DNA from: Phoebastria nigripes | Taxonomy: Eukaryota; Chordata; Aves; Procellariiformes; Diomedeidae | NCBI GenBank assembly: GCA_035582835.1 | Contig: JAYKAV010002353.1 | Span: 124,001-188,000 of the forward strand | DNA: 64,000 nt | Reading direction: 5' to 3' | Notes under the pieces: generated by a model | What the model saw: only the letters and a program-made list of their open reading frames with translations | What the model was told of the DNA's origin: nothing | Database searches by the model: none | Translations under genes and position numbers: made by a program | In this document: positions 14,706 to 27,709 of the stretch, piece after piece | Layout of the letters: every line of letters begins with the position of its first letter | Position numbering within the stretch: the stretch's first letter is position 1

Positions 14706-15295
14706 CCCTTAGTTTATTCCAGGGCATCAAAAATATGTGTGGCTGTGCTGCTGTTGCACCAATTATTATAAAACTCTTTGATTTGCCAAGCACACCTCAT
14801 TTTTCCTTTTACTCTAACAGTTTTCTTAAGTGATGCTCTCCTGAGTAATCATGGAATTAACTTAAGGAGTGTTTCTCCTGCATCAACCTTAACCCTGTTT
14901 CCTTTGATCAGACATTATCCAAACTAAAAATAAGATGGCTGAAAATCCATCCAGATGATCACAGACAACATACGAAATTGTGCCTTACAAAATGACAGAC
15001 AAAACTATAATGGGTCTGGTCTGCCTGTGTATAGATGACTCAATTAACAGGAAGGAGGTNAAGTGAGACATCGTCTGGACTTCTGCTACTCTAGTGTATG
15101 GTTTATCCATGAGCAAACAGGAACACATTGCTCTGATAGTGGAAAAGCAAGATGGGAAACTCCCTTGATTTCCTGCCATTCACTGCGGTTGCAGATGTAG
15201 CACGTTAGAAAAAGAGGCTCAGTAATGCCAAACTGTGTAAAAGAATAGCTTTTCCATTAAATGTCTGCATTTGTCTGCTAATATATAGAAGGAGT
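14706..15295. other. Intervening non-coding DNA
   Basis: Nothing recognisable lies between the minisatellite and the old CR1 tail. Confidence 0.6.
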
Positions 15296-15459
15296 TCAAA
15301 TGTTGAACCAGCTTGCCCAGAGAGGTTATTGGCGTCCTTGGAAATATTCAACACTTGACCCTGAGCAACCTCATTTGGTTGGGCCCACGCTGAGCGGGAG
15401 TTGGACCAGAAGAACTCGAGAGGTCCCTTCCAACCCAAATTACTCCATGATTCTGTAAT
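15296..15459 (+). mobile_element. Diverged CR1 LINE 3'-end fragment
   Basis: The stretch contains the closing part of a CR1 element in order. It starts with GCTTGCCCAGAGAGG, the end of ORF2 corresponding to the LPREV peptide seen in the CR1 at 30.7 kb. A GAGCAACCT segment follows, then GTTGGACCAGAAGA and GAGGTCCCTTCCAACCCAAA. The terminal ATTACTCCATGATTCTGTAATG is a decayed form of the CR1 tail. The same landmarks occur in the same order at 30681-30864 in this window. It is 5'-truncated, the usual fate of LINE copies, and is visibly older than the 30-kb copy. It is not functional. Confidence 0.85.
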
Positions 15460-17877
15460 GCATATCTTAAATGCTTCATTTTGGAGGTATTGAAAGGCAA
15501 GGTAGGTTTTTGACCAACCCCCCCNTCAAGCTTTCTTCCTGGAAGGAAGCAGGTATCAATGATCTACATACAGTGCTTACAGAAGAAAGGGCCTCAGATC
15601 AAAGGCACATGACCTATAGACCATCCAAGGCTATTGAGAGAATAAAATATTCAAACGCAAGTTTTTTGTTCCTTGAACCTACCTCTTGCTCAAGGGAAAA
15701 CGGGAGACGCATAAATTTTTGACAAGCCATAAAGACATGCTCTTGAAAAACTACCCCTTGTTTTCAGATTTTGATAATCCCAATCTTTCTTAAATTTCAG
15801 AATAACATCTTCTTCTTGGCCATATGAGCTCCTTTTGTATTTTCCATTGGAAGTATCTAACTATCTGACCATCTTTCATCTTATATCAACTTAATAAGGC
15901 TCGAACTCACAAAAGCCATTGTGTTGCACAAAGGGACGTGTTCTGAGTATGGAGACAGAAAAGATGAGTTGCATAGAATCTCTTAAGGGCTGAAAGGAAA
16001 GATTACTTGAAAGAAGGAAAAGTCAGTTATTCATTCATAAATGAGAAAGCAGAAGAAACTGGTCTGTGTTTTTAAAATGTAAGACAAAACAAGGCTAATT
16101 TTGAATTGTGAACTTCATATTCAAAGAAAAATCTAAAATACAACGTCGAGATTCAAAATTCAAGGAATGAAGGCATCTAATAAAGTGACTAGATTTTATT
16201 GTGACCATGCCTGTCTAAACATTCATTGGTGACAGCTAGACAATATTTACAAAAGCTGTTGCAACATGAGCCTGCATGCATAACAAAATGCAAATAGTAT
16301 GAGTTGTCCTTGATCACTTTTCATGCAAGCGCAAGGTCACTTAGACACAGGCTACATCTATGGCAAACACTATCACTATGGAGCTTTAAAAATGTGGAGT
16401 GAGGAGGCTTTTAGTGAAGCAAATACCACCCCCTAAATCTGTCTATAGCAAGGACTGATCTTCTCCTCTGTGTTTCTCGTCAGAGTGAACATTAGTGGGA
16501 AGAAATTACAGTACTGTGCAGATGCTTCCTCCCTGTAAAAATGAATGCATTTAGGGGAGAAGAAAATAGAAGTTGCCTACTAAGGCATTTGTTTCCTTCT
16601 AGCAGTTGGGTAAAAGTAGGAAAAAGAATTATATATCAGAGAATCCACCAAAAAAATACAGGTATATCCTGTGTCTGATACTCTAATGAATCAAAGACCT
16701 TAAAAAACAAGTGCATGTGTGCACACATCTCTGTTACCACAAGTTTAATGTTGTATTTTTAATTAGATGTGATAACATAGTCAAAACTGATTTTAATGAT
16801 TAAACCAAAATCTTCCTGAATATGAGTGTTGTAGTCTAAAGTGATGAATAGGTTCATTTACCCAGCTGATAAACATGAAAGGAGCCTAGATGGGCTTGTT
16901 TTCCCTAGAAATGGCTGCAGAAAAATGTTATCTGACAAGTCCTTTATCAACTTTCTATGATATGAAATCTCAAAGATCCCTTATTAAATAAGGATATGTT
17001 CGAAGGGGTGAGGTCAGAAGAAATGTGATAGACTGTCAAAGAGCTTATAGGAAAATGTTACTTTAAAAACCCTGTAGAATGTAAGATACATCAAACAAGA
17101 TGAAAGGCAGTGAATGTGCTTAATTTAATAAAGTATGCTTCTTTCAGGCCAAAAAACCTACTTTGACTTCTAGGCTGGCTTTTCAGTTATGAGTGTGAGA
17201 AGACATATCAGTCAAAAATACAGGAGTTCATCAATTCTTGGGGAAAAAAAAGGAAAACCATAAGGAACCATCAAATCACCTAGAATGTTATTAAAAAATC
17301 CCTCCTAGCTCCTTAATTCAAAACTCTAATTTGAGGAAAAAACTTGGATTTAAATAAAACAAATTGGGTTTGTTTTATGGGGTTTGTGTGGAATGTCTCC
17401 TGGGAATTCTGTATTCCCAAAGCAGAGTGTTGGGTGAGCACTGAGGTTAGTGATGTCCAAAAAGAATAGGGGAATGGCAGAAAGGGAGGCAGGCTATAGG
17501 CAGTGTATACAAGAGGGAAATGCCTATGGTACTAACATCAACTCCTTACTTTAAATAACTTTAAAACTATGGCGAAGCATCAATTATTATGGCAGGGTAC
17601 TGTCCTAGCAAAAACAAAAAAACAAAATTACCTAGGGAGCGGTTATTCACAGTATTAGCTATAAAGACTTTGCCTAGCAGGGACAAAGATAAAGCAATCC
17701 CTTGCCTGTGCCCTAAGCAGTGTCTGGTGACTCAAGGAGAATTCCAATTTAGAAGAGCTACTAAACCACATAATTTGGTTTTAACTTCAGCATGTTTTCC
17801 AGAAAGGTAACCGGTCTAGATTTGAAGAGGTAAGGAGACAGAGAATATAGTCCTCAATAATTTGTTCCATCTATCAT
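15460..17877. other. Unique non-coding stretch
   Basis: No gene or identifiable repeat was recognised. The stretch around 16190-16340 is unique-looking and moderately complex and could be conserved non-coding sequence, but nothing in the single sequence shows this. Confidence 0.5.
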
Positions 17878-19320
17878 TCACCATTAAAAAATTGATGCCC
17901 AGTTTCTAATTTGATTTTGTCCAGTTTCAGCTACCAGCTATGAGTTTCTGTTGTGCCTTCCCCAGCCAAAGTAAAGAACTTCATTTCTGACATTTTCTTC
18001 TAGCTCTTGTAGACTGTAATCAAGGCACATTACAAAAGGCTGGGCTCCACAAGTCCCTTTCTAAAAGGTATTTTCTCCAACCTTAAAATCCTTTTTTGTG
18101 TTTTTCCCCTGCATCTTCTCCTTTTGCTCAAGTCTCTTGGGAAAACAGTGGCATCAGAACTGCACACACTGTACTATGTATTAGCAATCAGAACAATGCC
18201 ATACCCACCTGCTTTTACCCACAATATTTATACTAACATGCTCAAAGACCGAATACTTTCTGCCAAAGTATCACCCTAGTGCCCATGTTGAGGTGTTCAC
18301 TCACCATAATTCCCAAGTCTTTCTGAAAGTCACTACTTTCCTGCACACAGTCTTCCTTCCTGTAAACATGGTCTCCGTCCCTTGTCCCAGCGTATACTTG
18401 CTTTAGCAGATAGACCTTCCCAAACAATCCAAGTCGCGCCCCATGATCGCTCTTCCTAGAAGGTGCAGTTCTGCACTCGTTATATCGTTCTTTTTGTTTG
18501 TTTTAAATCAGCAGTGACTTTTAAATTTCATTTTGAAACCTTATAAAAAAAACAAGCAACTTCTCGGGTCCTAAAAGTCCCAAAATTAGAATGACATGTA
18601 GAATTAAATCAACAGCTTTATGAAACTGGATTTTACTTACACAGTTTTCTCTGTCTTTCAATCTAATTTATAATTCTTCCAAAATGAATTGAGGGTTGTT
18701 TGATGAGACTTATTTTCCATAAAACCACGTTGACTGGCATTAATTAACGTCCTATCCTTTAAGATGTTAATAATTACATCCAGTATCAATTTTTCCATTG
18801 GCCCAGGACTGATGTCAACTTATGTCAGACCAACCACCCTTCTCTAATGTTGGAGCAATGTTGCCCTGTGACAGTTCTCTCAAATTGCAATATTTTTCTG
18901 ATATTTATTAAAAATTAACACGAGGGCAGCAGATATCTTCCCAATCAGCTACTTACAAGTTCTGCTGATTTAAAACTGTTTATCCCTAAGAGATGTTATT
19001 TAACATCCTAATTGTTTATGAACCAGGATTAGAATGACTAAATTACTTTCACATAATAAGAATACATCATCCTATTTCTTTCCAAATACAGAAAAGAAAT
19101 ATTTCTTGAACAGTTTTGTTTCTCCTGAATCATGCTAATAATTTTATAATTTTCACTCCATATTGAACTGACACCTTTGCCAACATTTCTTTTGTTCTTA
19201 ATCTATTAAAAAAAAAAAAAAAAAAAAAAAAGCTCCCACTGCTGTTAGCTCTGTCAAGCATAGATTTTTCCTGACAACTTTTTATTGAGATTTTCTGCTT
19301 TTACTTATAATGAACATGTT
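17878..19320 (-). mobile_element. Ancient CR1-type LINE relic (reverse transcriptase region)
   Basis: This is a very diverged minus-strand LINE copy of about 1.4 kb. On the minus strand, 18819-18703 is open for 39 codons and contains the peptides PMEKLIL and SQRGFMENKS. These align with VMEQIIL and SQHEFMKGRS in the CR1 at 36.3 kb of this window, with the same spacing. Further along the same strand, around 18320-18280, DFQKDLGIMVSEHLNM parallels [16 protein letters not shown] of the 30.2-kb CR1, in the expected order. The stretch 17878-18240 reads as the 3' part of ORF2, with CAGTTCTGATGCCAC resembling the CAGTTCTGG segment. From memory it resembles old CR1 families widespread in turtles and crocodilians. 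The part between 18430 and 18690 is poorly alignable and may hold deletions. Frames are broken throughout. The outer limits are approximate. Confidence 0.8.
19208..19231. repeat. A24 homopolymer inside the old CR1 relic
   Basis: Twenty-four A residues lie between TCTATT and GCTCCC, within the old minus-strand CR1. From memory, related elements have a short TTAAAAAACTCC-like stretch at this point, so the tract looks like an expansion of a short A run in the element and not a separate insertion tail. Confidence 0.8.
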
Positions 19321-20639
19321 TGGGTTATGATATCTAGTCCCTGATCCCCAAATAGCCACCACGTTCAAGTACTATGGCTAATTCATCTTTATCCATCATA
19401 TCAATGACAATTTACTTTGTACTGGAGGCAATATTCTCCAGCTCAGACATTACTTCCTATCATTTTTCAAAAACTTAAATGTTTCATTATTTATTGTGTG
19501 AAACTGAGCACATGCTATCCAAATTCAGTATCTCTTTCCTCACATTACACACAACTCTGTATTTGGATAGGGACAGGGGAGAAATCATAATGTGTACTGA
19601 AAGTATGACAGCAGAACATCTGAGGTAAAATCTGAAAAGTAACACACTGTGAGACAGCAGGGGTTTTATTCAAATAGTTGCAGCATCCATAATAAAAAAA
19701 GATAAATGTCAGCAAGCAATGGGAGAATCTGAGAAACAAAACTAGGTGATTTAGTCGGCCTGGTAATGATATAAGACATCACAGAAACACAGAAAATTAC
19801 TATAAGTGAAGATGATTGTAAATCCTGACCCTAAAACACATAGGAAAGACAGAGTTTTTGTAGTGGAGGGAAGCAGCATTATATCTGAAAAACGTGATAA
19901 GAAATCAGTGAAGAGATATCTTTAACAGAGTATGAATGAATACAAATCTTGAGTTATAAATATATAACATAGTACTGGTATTTCAAAAGCCAGTTGACCA
20001 AGAAAAGGAAGTCAGTTGCACAAACTTAAGAAACAGCTCCAAATGTCAAGTGTTTATAAGATATTTCAGCTCCACGTGCCAAATACGTCACATGTGCTTA
20101 AANCCTAAAATTATGGCTTCTCAGAACAGCTTCTTTCACAGTATGCAGGACTCNAAGCTATTCTCAGGTTTCTTCTCTAACCATACTGGAATCGGTTTAA
20201 GAAGTAACTACAGCCGAGCCACTAATTAACAGTGACACAATACAATTAAGTTCAACTTCCTCCACGGAGTAATCATACCATAAAATAATATTGTCACACT
20301 AATCTTCAGAGAGGGGTATTTAAAGAAAAAAGTGAAGAAGCTAATCAAAAAGACACAGAAGTAGAGAGTGAGCACACTAAACTTTTTAACCACAGCATGA
20401 AGAAAACTCAGGATTTTTAAACAGTTTAGGTGGTAAAATACCAATACTTATATCTCTAAATAGCACAGAAGGAGAAAGAAAAGAGAAAGAATGGGGAAGG
20501 GGTGAGTACTTCTATGCTTCAGAGAATAGGAACTTAATTTTAAGCAAGTCAACAGGAAGAAATGATAGCAAGTAAAATGCTTCATGGGAAAAGACCATGG
20601 CCACCCTGCAGAAGAGTTCAGTGAAGACTTCTGCTCACC
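19321..20639. other. Non-coding DNA between two old CR1 relics
   Basis: No clear gene or repeat is visible. Some of it may be further, unalignable remains of the flanking LINE relics. Confidence 0.4.
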
Positions 20640-20960
20640 CTGCAAATCAATAAAACAAACAATGCTGGGATGTATAAGGTACTAAACAGAAAATAATATT
20701 GGAATGATTATAAGGCTGGTACATGAATCAGTACAGCCTTAACTGGAACACCATGTTTAGTTCTCTGAAAGTGAAGAGGAGCAACAGAGAGTGCAGAAAA
20801 CTCCCCCACCCCAAGCCTCTAGAGCCATAGAAAGAGCAGAAGATATGGACAATGAAGATATTAAGGCTTAAATGGGAGAGACTTCAGTGAGGTAGACAAA
20901 AAAATCTTAAAAAAGAGAAAAAAAACAAAACAAAAAAAAGGGAGAGGGTGCATGAGTAGG
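20640..20960 (+). mobile_element. Possible second ancient CR1-like fragment
   Basis: The order ATGCTGGGATGTATAA, then CTGGTACATGAATCAGTACA, CAACTGGAACACCATGT-like sequence and TAGTTCTCTGAA resembles the stretch of CR1 ORF2 that encodes [11 protein letters not shown] in younger copies (compare 30318-30355 here). Reading the segment gives LV...P.LE..V.F with two stops. It ends in an A-rich, G-poor tract (20905-20942). The similarity is weak and comes from reading and memory, so the call is tentative. Confidence 0.4.
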
Positions 20961-23900
20961 TAAATCTTATACCCGCTTTCATATTCATAGCGATAAGGGG
21001 GTGATTAACTAGACTGAATAGTCACAAAATTAAAAGAAAATTTTGAATGAAATGTTGAACAAATCCATAGAGTTTGCTCTTCTGTTGTAGAGGCAGGAAC
21101 TTACAGTCCACAGAGAGCGAGCACTTTTTACAGATAACACTTTCATTGTACACATAAAGTTTTAGAAAGGGTTTTGAAGAAGTTTATGTAGAAGCCCTTC
21201 CTAGCTTAAGGGACAAAGCCAAAAATGATTGTTTGATAATTAACAAATGGAAGATATACTTGAACATCCTTGGCCAACTGGATCTTAACAGTGAATGACA
21301 GATAATATCACTAGTAATAGGTAATGAAGGGCCTTGAGAAGGAAGGCAAGGGGTGCCAGGGAGAGATGATCCAGGAATAGGGTCAAAGAGCTTAGAAAAA
21401 TAACTTTATAGCAGATAAATGTGTGCATGGAAATACTGTATTCTGCAAGGCCTACCTCTTCTCTTTCCCCATGTTTCCCAGAGGGTGCTACAAATATAGG
21501 TGAATGAGAAGGAGAAAGCCCGAAGAGACAAACCGGCAAGCAAGAACATCAAGATCATATTGTGCCCTAATATTTGCAATATACAATCAGGAAACCTCCA
21601 TAAACTTGTGGCAGGACAATACAACCTCACACTCTATATACAATTTATTCAACATGTTTAAATCTCAGAAGAAAGAAAAACTAACATTTCAGGTAAATGC
21701 TGGAATTTGAGAACTACATTTTATATATATCACAGGGGATTCTCCTGCAACATCCACATATAGAGACAAAATAATGTTAGGATTTAAGTTTTTGTGCAGC
21801 TGTAACATTGAACACTGCGTAACATTCCTCGGAGGCCCCTCTGGGTTAGATATCTTAGTATCTCATGAAAATCTGCTTCCCAAGGGCTAAGACTCCTGGT
21901 AGAAATTTAATTACTGTTTGGAAGAAACAACCCATGGTGCCACACAACATGCTCATAAAACAGTCTAGGAAATCGGTAAGTGGGAGAATGTGGCACTTGA
22001 AAGCCCTGCTTAGCCTCCATAGCCTAGCCCTGTGTGGCAGCTGTCACAGTGCTGCATGTGGACTAAAATAGTTCAGTAAGTTAGTACCATTCTGCCTCAA
22101 TTCCTTAAAGAGGATCTCTTGAGAAACAGTTGCTTTAGATAATAAGGTCTCAGGAAATGGCCTACTTGATCATTACAGAACATTTTTCTCTATACATTTT
22201 CTGATGGATTGGACGGAAATAGTATGTTTCCTTATTAGTGACCCTTTCTCTCTTTGTCTTCCAAAGCTGCCTTTTTCTCACGAGGAAACAGTCTGACTTT
22301 GAGAATGACGCAGGTAGATATTGACTGATCCTCATATCGAGTCATACAATCACCGCAGATGGACTAGAACAAGACTATCATGATAAAACACGCTTCTTGA
22401 TCAAGTCTGGATCAACATTTCCTGTCTCCTACAATCCAGGTGAAATTCATCTGGTCCTACATAGGAATATAATGTTAGGCATACAGGTCTGAGCGAATCA
22501 GCCTGAGCACTCTGTATTCAATGGAAAGAAACTAGCATTTCCAAAAAGCAATCCAGCTCAACCCAAACAACATGTCTAAAAAAGGTCAGATGAATCACTT
22601 TCTGGAATTGTCCATTTCTCTCTGTCAGATATAAAATGAGATTAGGATTACCAGATCAGATTTAGAGGTTTAATTCCATGGCATCTATAGCAAGATAAGA
22701 GGCAAAACCTCCTTCTCATCCCTGTATGTCTACCCAGAATACTCTAACATATGCTTAACCTTCTTCTTTCCCTCCAGCTTTTTAAGGCTTGTTATTCCGG
22801 GTACATGCTAATTGTCATAAAATTGGTCCAAGCTCAACAAGGGAGTGGGAAAGGGAACACACTGAACATCCATCTGCTTACCCCTTGCNGATCTTTGTAG
22901 GATGTCCTGACTCTGAATAAAATTCTTGGCTCCAAAACCTTTGAAATTTCCCAAAACAAGTATCAACACCTGGATCCTACTTTCTTATGCCCACACCCTG
23001 ATGCACATTTTTCCTAAGGAATTCCATACTGCATTTATTTATTCTTTTCTTTGCCATCCAATGATATTCAAAGAGGTCTCATTCAGTTACTTTGAGGTCA
23101 GCTTCTACAAGATATTTTTTTAAACGTACAGCTTTCTGAAAGACAACTCATTTGCATCGCTTCACTTGGCATTCGAGCAGTGTATGTCCTCAGATGAGTC
23201 AGCTCATGGAGCCCGGAGCCCAGAGCCTCTTGAATCGAGGCCTAAGCTCCACTGTGTTTTCAGAGGTGCAGAGTAAGACACCACAACTCTGAATCGCGGA
23301 TCCAACTCAGAACAACCTGTGCCACTGGTGTACCAGACCATCTCCCACGAAAGCCCAGTGCCACAGCTCAGTTAGCAAAATGTCTCTTCACTTTGCCGGT
23401 ATGAATTACATTTCCATTTCTAAGGCATTTACACCGATTATTTTTAGGACTTCCTGCAGAATGATTTTACTACCAGACATCAAGTCAGAACAGGTATAAC
23501 CCCTCTTATTCTCCCCCTCCCCTGCCTCTACAAAAAAAGGGAGAAAAGCCTCGGTGTGGTCACAAATTACAAAAAATTGCAGTGGAAGCAGAACAAGCTG
23601 AATGGCCACAAGGCCAATCCGCAGTGCTGGGCTGGTGGCTCAGCCTAAGTCCTGTTGTAGAAAGGCCAGCATCCCCGCATCATTCCCTTGTTATTTTACA
23701 GCTTGAACAAGGAAATCCTCCCTATAGAGGGAAAATCCTTNTCTGTCCTCCATGTTTGTCGTGTACGTCCTGGAGCAATGCAAGAAAAGGAGGGAAGAAG
23801 ATCTGGATAAGCCTCATAAGTAATTCACAGCCCTTCAGATGGCTACCAGGAGCCAGTAAATTTTTTGGCAGATGGAGGCCAGATGGCTATGGTAATTATT

Positions 23901-26900
23901 CTGCTTTCCTGCACCAGTGTCACATAGCTCCATGCAGCCAAGACAGAGAAAGGGCAGATTTTCTGCAGGTCTTTCTCCAGTCCTAGAGACTAGCCATCAC
24001 CAGGCAGTCAATGACTGGCTCCTGGTAAAATGATGGAGAGGGGAAAGCTGAGCTTGCAAATGTACCATGCTCAACCACATAAATGCCTCAAACTCCTGTC
24101 CTCACTTCCAGAAGATTGCTGTATTGCTTGGCCTGCCCTACCTCTAGTGGCCTTTGCTTTTCACCAGTTAACAGCTGTTTTCTCCTCATCTCCCTGTTCA
24201 AAAGCAAAACTTAGAAAATACCGCTAAAAAAATCCTTTTTTTTATTTTCATTTGAGCACACCTCTAATGTCTTTGCTGAATGAACAATAGCTGGGTGTTT
24301 CTTTTGTTTACAGGTGTGCACTAGAAAAATCAGCTATTCAAATACTTATTTTTAACATTAGGTCAGTTTTTAAACTAATTTCAATTTTTAACATTAAGAA
24401 CAGACTTCCCTGCACCAACAAATTTATAAACGAATTTATAAATACATCGTATATTTGGGTTCTGGAGAAAAACAACTTCCTTACTTTATTACTTATAGAA
24501 ACTCCTGGTAAAACAGTATTAGCCTAACCACGGGGCGGCAGCCATCATTTGGCGTTGTTTGCTTTTAACAGTCCTCAGTATCTGTAGATGATGATAATGC
24601 TGACAACCAACATCTTCTCCTAACGAAGCAAAAGGTTTCATCCCATCTGGATCAAAAGTGGGATGTAGGAGTTAATCCCTGGAGAGAAAGAATTATAGGC
24701 ATCAGACAGTCCTTGAGAAAATGCCTGGAGTAACCATGCCAGACTTTAATGTCCTCTTTCATTTATTTATCTTTTAAGGAACTGAAATTCTGCTATGGGA
24801 TTTCTGTGATAACTGTGTGGGAACAGCATTTCCTCACATAACTTACATTTGATTTTAAAAAAATTAAGAAGTCTTTCTCCCCTTCCTTTTCAGGTAAGTG
24901 TACTGGAATATCATCAAGAATGTGGCAAATTATTTTCTTTTCTTATGGATTAAATTTAGGCTTCATTACAAACCAGCTTAATGGCAATTCTTTTTATTGC
25001 TTGCAGAATCAAACTTTTAATAGCTTCCAGTAAACTTTATGAATTACATCCTTCTAGTACTGAAACCGTTAATTCTATGTAATATTATATCAATTTCTAT
25101 GTCTTATTACAAATGTTAGACAATGTCCGTAAGTGCAATTTTAATTTATTTTATTGGTTACACCTCTGAAAAACAAAAAATAATGGGGAGCAAGATGATA
25201 TTCAAGATGAGTACCAGTTCACCAATGATTAGGAAGTTGAATAGCTNAGTCCTGTTTCTAGCTATTCCTATTTAAAACAACAGAAGTAAAAGCATAGATT
25301 CATGAGAAACCAAAGATTTCATAGTCAGATAAAATAAGATTGGTCTCTACTGGATTTTAGTATGAAACTTCATTCCCCTGAGAGAGCATGAGAAAACCTT
25401 GGGGGGGAACCCAACTATGCATAAATGGACTGAAAAAAAATTTTGGATCTTTATTTCAAAAACTGTTGAAATTCTAAAACATGTTTATATGAAACAAAGA
25501 AAGATATCTCAATGCATTGAGTCCATATGTTTCTTGTCTATGAAGTTGCTTACATGGTCAGACTGATGGCAGTTTTTGGAGAAAAGTCTCCACCATTATT
25601 ATACCAAACAAATTATTCAAAATACAGTTTTACTGGAAACCATCATTAATTTTTGTACTAATAGACAATGCACTACTTCAGGACCAACAAAGATTAATTT
25701 TTTTCTGGAAAGTCTTTTCCTATCGACAGCTGCCTTTTCTATTATCCANTTAGCTCCCATCCCCCAAGTTATCCCATTTCCCAGAACACATGGACACAGT
25801 CACTGCATTTTAACATGATTCATCTTCCTTTTGAAACCTATAAAGCACACAATGCACAGTGTGATAAATCTACTAAAACACTTCTTTTGAGAACCTCTTC
25901 TGGAATTAACCATTCCTAGTAGGATCATCTCATCTCCAACAAGATAAGACTAACTCCCAGTGATGTAAGGACAGAGCCATAGATAACAGGAAATAACAGG
26001 AGATCTCTTCTTCTCTTAAACTACTTGTATATGTGTTTAAATATATGTGCATGTGTGTGCACTATACATGGTCAGTCACTGCTGTCACACACTAGAAACT
26101 ACTCTCAAAGGTGGCTTTAATTTTGCAAATAACAAACAGTTGGGAAGCTTAAGTTCTGGAGAGACTACTAATGAACCTCCATATTAGAAGTCCTGCTTTG
26201 TGGCTATCTGACATCATAATTTCATCTTGAAAATAGTCACCTGGCCTGAAAATTGCTAGATACAGAGAACAGAAAGGATATTCTCTCAAAACCTGAAGAA
26301 TATTTAAACTTAATTAAGTGTTACAAAGAAATTACTTAAATTTGTGATGCTAATCAGATGAACGTAATATTAAATCTTGTATATAATGTTTGACTCTTGG
26401 TAAATCCAAGGCAGTTTGCTATTACCCCTTCAAACTTACCAGATTTTAATCTTTCTGAAAAGTCAAGCATTACTTATAATTAATCAGGATTAATAATGAT
26501 ATGCACTGTGGCCAGCATTGGGACTCAGTCCCACTGCCAGTTATTTCAGTGAGTTTTTAACCCAAATGGCCACTGACGTCCACCGTGATTTTTCCAATGG
26601 TGACTTCAGCAGGATAAGGACTCTGCAGTGTATCCCAAGTGTGATCGTGCTCNGTTGATGGACTAGCTCCATCTCAGGAAGAATTTCAGTCTCTGTTTCT
26701 GCAGGGTGACCNAGGGAGCACCTCTTTAACGTGCCAGCAAGGTCCTGCTGTTCTGAAACGCAGGGCCAGGATCTCTGGTTTCAAATCTTTGATCGCACAG
26801 AATTAGTACAGAGTGGGAAAAGCAGCTAATAGTTAAAATTTCAAAAGTAGTACTATTGTCAGGCTGTTTTTTCTTCATACATACCTTGTTCGCTGTTATA

Positions 26901-27666
26901 ACCTAAAAAAATCACATCTTCAGTATTTCATAATTTGGGGATTTAAGTCCCCACTGCTCANTAAAATTTGTTCCTATAAACATGAATATCTTTTGATAGC
27001 AAATGCTCAGAAATAACTTGTTTCTAAATTGTTTCTCAAGTGACTAACATTTGTGATTCTCTGTCAATCTCATGAAGTCATGCCATCTCACAGGATTCAA
27101 AACCATCATTGTCACTTTCCAGGAGCCAAGGAGTCTTGGTTATTTTTCTAATCAAGGTTCGGCATCTAGATATCACAGTGAGAAGTACTTTAAAAATCCA
27201 CTTTATCAACAGCTTAGATGGTAGAAATTTCTTTTATATTAACACAATCAGCAGGCAGTTTTGAAGGCACAAATTTAAGAAACTGTGAGAATTTCAAACA
27301 AGACATGATTTTCCATCAATGAAGCTGAAGAAAAGAAAATGGAAGGAAAGAAAAATGACAAAGGGGAATACGTTTTACAATTGTCCCTATCAACACATGC
27401 TTCAGGTGACCAAAGCAAAATACGAAGGCGATATATTACTTCTGCCTAGTGATCTCTTGTCACCAACCTGCACAAAAATCTGCTACAAGCCTGCATCTGA
27501 TCTGAAAATACATGGAAGCTTACTGAAAGAAGATATTGTCTGCAAGTTGAGTGTCTTTGCTGCTTTTCTCCTTCCACACAGCTTTATGGTGGAATACAGA
27601 TACTGGGTTCCTGCCAGTATTAGCTCTGCTGCAAATATAACTTAATTTGGTCTTAATTTGTGAGAT
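20961..27666. other. Unique AT-rich non-coding stretch
   Basis: No gene, RNA gene or identifiable mobile element was recognised. A somewhat GC-richer patch lies at 23160-23400 and another at 26500-26780, both without motifs I can name. Reading frames up to 134 codons (23582-23986, plus) carry no recognisable domain. Confidence 0.55.
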
Positions 27667-27709
27667 NNNNNNNNNNNNNNNNNNNNNNNNNNNNNNNNNN
27701 NNNNNNNNN
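27667..27709. other. Assembly gap (43 N)
   Basis: A run of 43 undetermined bases is followed immediately by an A- and C-rich tract (AAACAAAAAAACC). The gap probably covers a low-complexity stretch. An (AAAC)n microsatellite follows about 110 bases downstream. Confidence 0.98.

Noticed and set aside
14581..14793. Minus-strand frame with a 7-residue peptide repeat
   Set aside because: It is created by the 21-bp minisatellite. Outside the repeat there is no protein-like pattern.
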